Source: Methanoregula sp. (GTDB lineage: Archaea > Halobacteriota > Methanomicrobia > Methanomicrobiales > Methanospirillaceae). From it: DNA of 5,421 bases. Both the position numbers and the translations under genes were made by a program. Below, one piece after another: positions 1 to 5,421 of the stretch. Location of the stretch: assembly GCA_013331015.1 (NCBI GenBank), contig DUHF01000282.1, positions 1,684 through 7,104 on the forward strand. The letters are read 5' to 3'. Every line of letters begins with the position of its first letter. Positions within the stretch are counted from its first letter, which is position 1. Under the pieces are notes generated by a model. That model searched no databases. It was given only the letters and a program-made list of their open reading frames with translations, and was not told the DNA's origin.

Positions 1-17
1 ATTTTTTCCATATTCTT
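1..17 (-). other. Sequence downstream of glmS at the window edge
   Basis: The 17 bases after the glmS stop read AAGAATATGGAAAAAAT on the minus strand. There is no T-rich tract or hairpin, so no terminator is visible here. An ATG at 11-9 followed by GAA AAA could be the start of another operon gene running out of the window, but nothing like a strong ribosome binding site precedes it. Confidence 0.25.
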
Positions 18-1763
18 TCATTCTACGGTCACGCTCTTTGCAAGGTTTCTTGGTTTATCCACGTCACATCCCATGGCAACTGCTGTATGATATGCGAGAA
101 GCTGGAGAACGACAAGGGCGCAAAGCACCTGTACGAACACCGGGGCCTGGGGAATGCTAATGTAAATATCGGCGATATCCACAAGTTCGGTGTCGGCACC
201 ACAACCCAGAGCAATTACTGGTGCACCCCTTGCTTTCATCTCTTTGATATTGGAAACCATCACACCATACGTCTCTCCCTGCATGCAGAGGGCAATGACT
301 GGTGTTTCGGTGGATAGGAGTGCAAAGGGCCCGTGTTTTAACTCTCCGGCCGCATATCCTTCGGCGTGGATGTAGGATATCTCTTTCATCTTGAGTGCGC
401 CCTCCAGAGAGACCGGATAAAACGGGCCCCGGCCAACATAAAAGATGCTTGATGCACCCCTGCACAGGCTGACCACTTCTGTAAGATCCATGAGGAGGAC
501 TTCCTCAATTGCCTGGTGGGCTCGCTGGAGCATATCGTCACACTTCCTGCCACAAAGGCAGTTAGCGATCTGCATCAGTACGGCCAGCTGTGCAATAAAG
601 GATTTCGTGGCGGCAACACTGATCTCGGGTCCCGCCCGCATGAAGATGGTGGTATCTGCGGTTCTGCTGATGGTACTACCAAGCACATTGGTGATGGCAA
701 GTGTCCTGCAGTTGTGTGCTCTTGCCTGCCGGAGTGCCATGAGGGTATCAGCAGTCTCCCCGGATTGTGTTATCCCGATGACAAGCCCATCGATCGGGGG
801 TGGAAAATACCGGAACTCTGATGCATATTCCATCCTGACGGGGATCCCACAGGATTCTTCGAGAAGATACTTAAAGATGAGTCCAGCATTAAACGACGAT
901 CCGCATGCCACAACCGTTATGGTTCCAGGATTTTTGAGGATTTTTGACAGGGCATCCATATCGACAGACTGGATGGTGTTGTAGAATGCGAGCGGTTGTT
1001 CGTATATTTCCTTGAGCATGAAATGCGGGTATCCGCCCTTTTTAACATCCTCAAGTGACCAGTCAATTAATTCCACTTCACGACTGACGGGGTTTCCCTG
1101 ATTAAATATGTCAACCTTCGCCAGGGTGATGGACGCAACATCTCCGTCCTCTAAAAAGATGGCCCGCTCGGTATGTTCGATGAGGGGCGTCATATCAGAA
1201 GCGGTGAAGTTCTCCCCATCTCCGATGCCAATGACCAGCGGGCTTGACTGTCGAACCGCGATTAGGCGTTCTTCTGCGGGGGTCATGACGAGGAGGGCAA
1301 AAGACCCTTTAAGTAACGGGACGACTTCCCCAACTGCCGCGAGCAGGTCTTGTTTCCTTCGATATGCTTCTTCGATGAGATGAACGATAACTTCTGTATC
1401 TGTATCGGATTTGAACACATGCCCGCGGGCTAGAAGCTGGCGTTTGAGCTCGCTGTAATTTTCAATAATGCCGTTATGGACGAGTGCAATTTTTTCCGTA
1501 CAGTCTGTATGGGGGTGGGCATTTGCATCGTTTGGGATACCATGGGTGGCCCACCGTGTATGGCCGATACCGGCCTTCCCTTTCAGGCGGAGTGCTGCGC
1601 CGGCATTTTCCGTGATCCGCCCTTTATGTTTGTCAAGGCAGAGCTCATCTCCCATCGTGGCAACACCAAACGAGTCGTAGCCGCGATATTCAAGTTTTTT
1701 CAAACCTTCGACAATAACCGGGGCCGCCTCCCGCCGCCCGATATACCCGACGATTCCACACAC
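18..1763 (-). CDS. glmS: Glutamine--fructose-6-phosphate aminotransferase (isomerizing), GlmS
   Basis: Cytosolic enzyme that makes glucosamine-6-P from fructose-6-P using glutamine amide nitrogen, the committed step of the pathway. The 581-residue product starts MCGIVGYIG, exposing nucleophile Cys2 after Met removal. The glutaminase domain (about 2-215) shows YRGYDSFGVA (26-35), HTRWATHG (68-75), HNG with Asn97, and SDTDTE near 120. Two SIS isomerase domains follow. The first has ACGSSFNAG (Cys287) and TQSGETAD (Ser334). The second has LEGALKMKEISYIHAEGY (Glu454, Lys458, Glu461), ELKHGP (His477) and the C-tail PRNLAKSVTVE with Lys576. These match E. coli Glu481, Lys485, Glu488, His504 and Lys603. 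It is 28 residues shorter than the E. coli enzyme, with no catalytic residue missing. The start codon is GTG at 1763-1761, fixed by the need for Cys at position 2. It begins one base after the previous stop. TGA is at 20-18. Identity is very secure. Confidence 0.97.
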   Translation of the reverse strand: MCGIVGYIGRREAAPVIVEGLKKLEYRGYDSFGVATMGDELCLDKHKGRITENAGAALRLKGKAGIGHTRWATHGIPNDANAHPHTDCTEKIALVHNGIIENYSELKRQLLARGHVFKSDTDTEVIVHLIEEAYRRKQDLLAAVGEVVPLLKGSFALLVMTPAEERLIAVRQSSPLVIGIGDGENFTASDMTPLIEHTERAIFLEDGDVASITLAKVDIFNQGNPVSREVELIDWSLEDVKKGGYPHFMLKEIYEQPLAFYNTIQSVDMDALSKILKNPGTITVVACGSSFNAGLIFKYLLEESCGIPVRMEYASEFRYFPPPIDGLVIGITQSGETADTLMALRQARAHNCRTLAITNVLGSTISRTADTTIFMRAGPEISVAATKSFIAQLAVLMQIANCLCGRKCDDMLQRAHQAIEEVLLMDLTEVVSLCRGASSIFYVGRGPFYPVSLEGALKMKEISYIHAEGYAAGELKHGPFALLSTETPVIALCMQGETYGVMVSNIKEMKARGAPVIALGCGADTELVDIADIYISIPQAPVFVQVLCALVVLQLLAYHTAVAMGCDVDKPRNLAKSVTVE

Positions 1764-1764
1764 G

Positions 1765-2919
1765 TTATACCACCGTGGATCCGTCCGGAATGATCCGTGA
1801 CGTTATGCGACTCTGCCCCTCGATGGTGACGTTATTACCCAGTATTGAATTCCGGAATGTTGAAAACGGACCGCTCATTACGGTGTCACCCAGAATAGCG
1901 CCGAATTCTGACCGTATAGCAGAGCCCTCGATCTCCATCAGGCCAGTTGATATGGACGCAGATGTGTGATCGGCAAGCAAGCACCGTTCACCAATAATGG
2001 TGTTCACCATTCTTGAGTGAGATCCGATTGATGTATCATCCATGATAAGGCAGTCCCCAAGCAGGGTAAAGGGTTCAAGGGTCACCCGCGAACCAATGCT
2101 GGTATTTGGCAGGATGCAGCAGTTTGGTCCGATAATGCAATCATTCCCAATCACCACCGGCCCGGTTATTACGGTGTTGGGTCCGATGGTGGATCCTTTT
2201 CCGATGTGCACTACGCCGGATATAATGGCCTGCCTGCTGGTGACCCCTTCACGACCCGGGGATACCTGATGCAACAGGCGCCGGTTCATCTTGAGGAGAT
2301 CCCAGGCGAAGATTGCGTCCTGCCAGTCATCTGCAGGAACGCCCTGAACCCGGATACCCTGTTGGATCATGGCCGCTATTGCATCTGTGAGGTCATTTCC
2401 TTTAATGTAAGAGAAGATCTCTTTTTTAAGCGAGTATATCCCGGTACTGACCATCAGGCTCTGGGCGTGTTCCGGCTTTTCCACGATCTCCGTGACATAC
2501 CCGTCCTGTAACATCACCACCCCGAAATTTGAAGGATTGGGGTGTTCCCGTACGAGCATCGCATTCGATTTCCCCAATATCCGTGCAATTGAGTGAGGGT
2601 CGATGTAATTATCCCCGGGCAGGACAAGGAAATCTCCCGTTATCTTTGACTCAGCGCACTGGAGGGCATGGGCGGTTCCCAGTTGTTTTGGCTGGATTAC
2701 AACCTCAACGGGAACCTCGAGCTGGTTTAAGAACCGGATCACCTGTTCCTTCCGGTAACCCGCAACTACGATGATATCCCGGATGCCGTTTTTCAAAAGC
2801 GCATCGATGACATATTCGATGATAGGACGGTTTGCAACCGGGATAAGCGCTTTTGGTCTGCTCCTCGTTAACGGTCGCACTCGCTTTCCTTCTCCTGCTG
2901 CCAGAATTACTGCCTGCAT
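1765..2919 (-). CDS. GlmU-like sugar-1-phosphate nucleotidylyltransferase with degenerate acetyltransferase domain (paralogue of the preceding gene)
   Basis: Predicted to couple a sugar-1-phosphate to a nucleotide, probably GlcNAc-1-P with UTP; substrate choice is inferred. The 384-residue protein has LAAGEGKRVRPLT (6-18), Lys23 in RPK, QLGTAHA (79-85, close to the QLGTGHA of bacterial GlmU), Asp103 in PGD, FGVV (132-135), VEK (146-148), STG (158-160) and Asp201 in WQDAIFAWD. A left-handed beta-helix follows (about 231-384), with hexapeptides such as IGKGSTIGPN. The acetyltransferase signatures of the upstream paralogue are absent. In an ungapped alignment its His311, Tyr314, Asn325 and Asn334 fall on Ser300, Arg303, Leu314 and Ile323, and GAGT becomes ADHT. 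The start is placed at ATG 2919, because it opens the conserved strand and has AGGAG just upstream. An in-frame ATG at 3000 would add 27 unrelated residues and overlap the upstream gene. It could instead make another NDP-sugar, such as UDP- or dTDP-glucose. Confidence 0.87.
   Translation of the reverse strand: MQAVILAAGEGKRVRPLTRSRPKALIPVANRPIIEYVIDALLKNGIRDIIVVAGYRKEQVIRFLNQLEVPVEVVIQPKQLGTAHALQCAESKITGDFLVLPGDNYIDPHSIARILGKSNAMLVREHPNPSNFGVVMLQDGYVTEIVEKPEHAQSLMVSTGIYSLKKEIFSYIKGNDLTDAIAAMIQQGIRVQGVPADDWQDAIFAWDLLKMNRRLLHQVSPGREGVTSRQAIISGVVHIGKGSTIGPNTVITGPVVIGNDCIIGPNCCILPNTSIGSRVTLEPFTLLGDCLIMDDTSIGSHSRMVNTIIGERCLLADHTSASISTGLMEIEGSAIRSEFGAILGDTVMSGPFSTFRNSILGNNVTIEGQSRITSRIIPDGSTVV
1769..1774 (-). 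promoter_or_regulatory. Ribosome binding site for glmS, inside the end of the upstream gene
   Basis: On the minus strand the sequence reads GGTGGT, then TAAC, then GTG. GGTGGT matches five of six bases of the GGTGAT portion of the archaeal Shine-Dalgarno consensus (complement of the 16S rRNA 3' end). It sits a few bases ahead of the GTG start and lies within the last codons (Thr-Val-Val) of the preceding gene. Its position supports GTG 1763 as the start and suggests that translation of glmS is coupled to that of its neighbour. Confidence 0.55.
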
Positions 2920-2923
2920 AATA

Positions 2924-2928
2924 CTCCT
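2924..2928 (-). promoter_or_regulatory. Ribosome binding site for the second GlmU-like gene
   Basis: AGGAG lies four bases before the ATG at 2919 and overlaps the TAG stop codon (2929-2927) of the upstream glmU. It decides the start of the downstream gene in favour of 2919 over the in-frame ATG at 3000, which lies inside glmU. Stop and ribosome binding site sharing bases is typical of translationally coupled operon genes. Confidence 0.65.
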
Positions 2929-4126
2929 ACCGGATAATCGCTTTATCTCCAATACATCCTTCAATATATGTGTTTGGCCCAAAGAGGGCGTTGCTGCCAA
3001 TCATTGTTCCTACATTGACTGAGCAGTTGATACCAAACTGAACCTCATCGCCAACAATGGCACCAAATTTTTTCCTCCGGGTATCCTTCCCGCAGATCCT
3101 GACTGTTGCGTGATCGTGACGGAGGTTGGCAATCTTGGTCCCGGCCCCGAAGTTGCAGCCCGACCCTATGATGGAATCCCCAATATAGTTAAAATGCGGA
3201 ATTTTTGTCCCACTCATGATGATGGAGTTTTTCACTTCGGAGCAATGTCCGACATGACACTCATCGCCAATGCTGGTAGCACCCCGGATATATGCATGGG
3301 GGCCGATACGGCAGTTCTTCCCGATGATACAGGGGCCTTCGATGTACGTGCCGGCTTTTACAATACTTCCTTCACCAACAACAACAACTCCCTTGAGGGA
3401 TACCCCCTCTTCGATTGTTCCGTGATTTTCTGACGGTATGTGCCCAATCAGGGTAGTATTGGCATCAAGTATGTCCCACGGATGTCCCACATCCATCCAG
3501 TACGACAGGTGATAGGCATGGAGCATTTTTTTTGCAATAAGTTCAGTAAGGGCATCGGTGAGTTCCAGTTCTCCTCTGGGTGACGGCTTGACACGATCTA
3601 TCATCCCGAAGATGTCCGTATCGAACAGGTACGCCCCGGCATTGATGAGGTTGGACTTTGGTTTTTGAGACTTCTCCTCAAGCGATGTTATCAGGCTGTT
3701 TTCGGTGAGCACAACCCCGTAATCCTGCGGGTGATCGGTCGTGCTCACACCCATGCAGGGGGAGGATCCACGGGCTAAATTCGCGATATCTTCGGATTTG
3801 AGGATCATGTCACCATTCAGGACCATAAACGTATCCGTAACCAGTTCGCGGGCTGCCCTTACAGCATCAGCGGTCCCGTTCTGCTGGCGCTGTGGTGCAT
3901 AGTTCACATGGATGCCCCACGCAGATCCATCTCCAAAATGCCTGCGGATCTCGCGTTCCCCATATCCTACGACAAACACAAAATCGTCAATCCCGGCGTC
4001 GCGGGCGGCAATTACGAGGTGCTCCAGCATCGGCCGGTTGACCAGCGGGAGCATCACCTTCGGGCGCTTCGCCGTGAGAGGGCGCATCCGCTTCCCCTCC
4101 CCCGCAGCGAGAACGACACATTCCAT
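2927..4126 (-). CDS. glmU: Bifunctional sugar-1-phosphate nucleotidylyltransferase / amino-sugar-1-phosphate N-acetyltransferase (archaeal GlmU, ST0452/MJ1101-like)
   Basis: Predicted to acetylate glucosamine-1-P with acetyl-CoA and to transfer UMP from UTP, giving UDP-GlcNAc. The 399-residue protein begins with a Rossmann-like nucleotidyltransferase domain (about 1-228). It shows LAAGEGKRMRPLT (6-18), Lys23 in RPK, QNGTADA (82-88), metal ligand Asp106 in NGD, YGVV (136-139), EEK (150-152), NAG (162-164) and Asp212 in WMDVGHPWD. A left-handed beta-helix of hexapeptide repeats follows (about 237-399). It contains HFNYIGD (His311, Tyr314), NFGAGT (Asn325) and ANLR (Asn334), which line up with the E. 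coli GlmU acetyltransferase residues His363, Tyr366, Asn377 and Asn386. Length matches the archaeal form of about 400 residues. ATG at 4126 begins exactly at the conserved N-terminal strand. It lies 23 bases after glmM, with only a weak purine-rich stretch (GAAGAG) upstream. The nucleotidyltransferase half might also accept glucose-1-P or dTTP, as reported for ST0452. Confidence 0.92.
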   Translation of the reverse strand: MECVVLAAGEGKRMRPLTAKRPKVMLPLVNRPMLEHLVIAARDAGIDDFVFVVGYGEREIRRHFGDGSAWGIHVNYAPQRQQNGTADAVRAARELVTDTFMVLNGDMILKSEDIANLARGSSPCMGVSTTDHPQDYGVVLTENSLITSLEEKSQKPKSNLINAGAYLFDTDIFGMIDRVKPSPRGELELTDALTELIAKKMLHAYHLSYWMDVGHPWDILDANTTLIGHIPSENHGTIEEGVSLKGVVVVGEGSIVKAGTYIEGPCIIGKNCRIGPHAYIRGATSIGDECHVGHCSEVKNSIIMSGTKIPHFNYIGDSIIGSGCNFGAGTKIANLRHDHATVRICGKDTRRKKFGAIVGDEVQFGINCSVNVGTMIGSNALFGPNTYIEGCIGDKAIIR

Positions 4127-4149
4127 ACGTACAGCTCTTCTTACAACAT
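4127..4149 (-). other. Short intergenic gap between glmM and glmU
   Basis: This is the largest gap in the window at 23 bases. It holds an ATG-TTG-TAA triplet run directly after the glmM stop, which puts a second in-frame stop two codons downstream. A purine-rich GAAGAG about eight bases before the glmU ATG may be a weak Shine-Dalgarno site. It is too short for an independent promoter, and no hairpin or T-run is visible, so read-through from glmM is expected. Confidence 0.5.
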
Positions 4150-5400
4150 TTAAGCAGTTTTCCCCTGCTTTATGTGGGCTTTTGCCTTTGCCAGCATCGT
4201 TTTTGCATCCTGCCGGGTTTTTCCTTCTGCGGTGATCCGGATCTTCGACTCTGTCCCGCTTGCCCGGATGAGGTACCAGCCCGCCTCATCAGAAACCCGT
4301 ATGCCATCCGTGGGGATTGTCGCTCCAAGTGCCAGTACCGTTTCCCGGGCAGACTGGCTTGCGAACGACTCCCTGATAATCGGGTAGGCTGGCATGGCAT
4401 CAATCATCTCCGCAACATCCCCCTGCGATGCAATCTCGCAGAAGAGGGCAGCTGCAAACGGGCCATCCGGGCATAACGAGATCTTCGGGAAGATCCATGC
4501 ACCCGATGGCTCGCCGCCAAAGTCTCCCCATGCGAGGAGTTCTTCGGAAACAAAGGTATCCCCCACCGGAGTCCTCCGGACTTCTGCGATCTCATCGATG
4601 ATCATTGATGCGTCGCTCGTAGTGACAACGCGCTTTGCATCCAGATGCCCGGCAAAGAGCATCAGGAGATGATCTCCTTCGATATACCGGCCTTTGTTGT
4701 CAAAGGCCATCATGCGGTCAGCATCCCCATCATGAACTACGGCACAATCTGCGCCGGTTTTCCGGATCATTTCGCCGATATATCCCAGATTCTCTTTCAG
4801 TGGCTCGGAAGGGCGGGCAAAATGGCCAGATGGATTGGCATTCACAGTAATAACGCGGACCCCGGCATCCGCCAGAAGCGAGGGGCTGAGCCGGCACCCG
4901 GCCCCGTTCCCGCAGTCAAGAATCGCCCTGATTGGCTTCTCAACCACCACATGATTCAGGATCGCTTCCTTGTGTTTTGATACAGCGTCGATCTCCCGTT
5001 CGCAACCCCTCTCTTTCCAGTCAGTCCAGCGAGGGGCTTTCAGCAGGTCTTCCATCTCTGCCTGCTGCCTGCGGGTGAACGAGGATCCATCCGGATTGAA
5101 AAGTTTGAGGCCGTTGTACTCTTCAGGGTTGTGAGATGCAGTTATCATGCATCCCGCTTTTACATCCCGGGTTGCATATGCAACGGTAGGCGTGGGAACC
5201 ATACCACAGATATGGGCAATCCCCCCGCTACCAAGGATTCCTGCGACGACCATATGGGCCAGAAGGGGACTGGTCGTCCGGGTATCCATGCCGACAAGAA
5301 CGTCCTTTGAACGGAATGCAAGTGCCGAGCCTGCCGCAAGCGCGGTATCAATCAGGACCTGATCATATTTTCTTCGTATCCCGGAAGACCCGAAAAGCAT
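4150..5400 (-). CDS. glmM: Phosphoglucosamine mutase (archaeal GlmM type)
   Basis: Predicted cytosolic enzyme that interconverts glucosamine-6-P and glucosamine-1-P, the second step towards UDP-GlcNAc. The 416-residue product has the four-domain alpha-D-phosphohexomutase layout. The N-terminus reads FGSSGIRR (3-10). The phosphoserine loop TASHNP has catalytic Ser89 (codon 5136-5134). The Mg-binding loop DGDADR is at about 224-229. The sugar-specificity loop GGEPSG is at about 295-300, and the C-terminal phosphate-binding loop RASGTES at about 379-385. The family is usually near 445-450 residues, so this copy is somewhat short, but no motif is missing. ATG at 5400 fits the family N-terminus. 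The frame stays open to the window edge without another start codon, and no clear Shine-Dalgarno site lies in the 21 visible upstream bases. GlmM is preferred over phosphomannomutase or phosphoglucomutase because of the GGEPSGAWIF loop and the glmU/glmS neighbours; a broader hexose-phosphate range is possible. Confidence 0.94.
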   Translation of the reverse strand: MLFGSSGIRRKYDQVLIDTALAAGSALAFRSKDVLVGMDTRTTSPLLAHMVVAGILGSGGIAHICGMVPTPTVAYATRDVKAGCMITASHNPEEYNGLKLFNPDGSSFTRRQQAEMEDLLKAPRWTDWKERGCEREIDAVSKHKEAILNHVVVEKPIRAILDCGNGAGCRLSPSLLADAGVRVITVNANPSGHFARPSEPLKENLGYIGEMIRKTGADCAVVHDGDADRMMAFDNKGRYIEGDHLLMLFAGHLDAKRVVTTSDASMIIDEIAEVRRTPVGDTFVSEELLAWGDFGGEPSGAWIFPKISLCPDGPFAAALFCEIASQGDVAEMIDAMPAYPIIRESFASQSARETVLALGATIPTDGIRVSDEAGWYLIRASGTESKIRITAEGKTRQDAKTMLAKAKAHIKQGKTA

Positions 5401-5421
5401 AGTCCGGTATTGGTGTGCCCA

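Noticed and set aside
445..984. 179-codon open frame on the plus strand
   Set aside because: It lies wholly antisense to the SIS region of glmS, has no recognisable domain, and is explained by the codon bias of the real gene. The other plus-strand frames, such as 1476-1793 and 4645-4980, are rejected for the same reason.
1778..1799. Direct repeat GATCCGT in both halves of this stretch
   Set aside because: Two seven-base copies inside coding sequence for Ser/Arg-containing helix turns are expected by chance, and no symmetry or spacing suggests an operator.
1764..1800. glmS ribozyme or other riboswitch ahead of glmS
   Set aside because: Only one base separates glmS from the upstream stop codon, and the upstream sequence is coding for conserved beta-helix protein. 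The ribozyme is also known from Gram-positive bacteria, not archaea.
2920..3000. Longer N-terminus for the second GlmU-like protein starting at ATG 3000
   Set aside because: The extra 27 residues do not resemble the family and overlap the end of glmU. The conserved strand begins at the Met encoded at 2919, which has AGGAG upstream.
2830..4126. DNA-level similarity between the starts of the two GlmU-like genes as a possible recombination repeat
   Set aside because: The similarity comes from the shared nucleotidyltransferase motif (LAAGEGKR.RPLT..RPK). It has many synonymous and non-synonymous differences, which indicates an old gene duplication rather than an active repeat.
4141..4149. Two-codon mini-ORF ATG-TTG-TAA after the glmM stop
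   Set aside because: It is too short to mean anything by itself, has no ribosome binding site, and is best read as a second in-frame stop after glmM.

Overview
The window is a compact, fully coding stretch with four genes, all on the minus strand and tightly packed. In transcription order they are glmM (5400-4150), a bifunctional archaeal-type glmU (4126-2927), a second GlmU-like gene (2919-1765) and glmS (1763-18). Only 23, 7 and 1 bases separate consecutive genes, so this is almost certainly one operon. Non-coding sequence amounts to the two window edges (1-17 and 5401-5421) and these short gaps. No stretch over 300 bases lacks a gene, and I see no RNA gene, mobile element, CRISPR array or terminator.

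The organism is most likely an archaeon, probably a methanogen of the Methanomicrobia/Methanomicrobiales type. This is inference from protein style. The two nucleotidyltransferases are about 385-400 residues and resemble the archaeal MJ1101/ST0452 group rather than the ~455-residue bacterial GlmU. The GlmM carries DGDADR and GGEPSGAWIF motifs of archaeal type. The Shine-Dalgarno-like sites before the last two genes are AGGAG and GGTGGT. GC content is roughly in the low fifties per cent. No species-level call is possible by eye.

Together the genes encode the whole de novo route from fructose-6-phosphate to UDP-N-acetylglucosamine. GlmS makes glucosamine-6-P, GlmM isomerises it to glucosamine-1-P, and the GlmU-type proteins acetylate it and attach UMP. 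Gene order does not follow pathway order, because glmS is last. In archaea UDP-GlcNAc feeds protein N-glycosylation, S-layer or sheath sugars and other glycoconjugates.

The most interesting point is the tandem pair of GlmU-like proteins. The first keeps the recognisable acetyltransferase residues in its left-handed beta-helix. The second has the same two-domain architecture but lacks all of them, while its nucleotidyltransferase half looks intact. This suggests a division of labour, or a second sugar-nucleotide activity. The rest is ordinary central metabolism, and I do not see a novel system beyond this.
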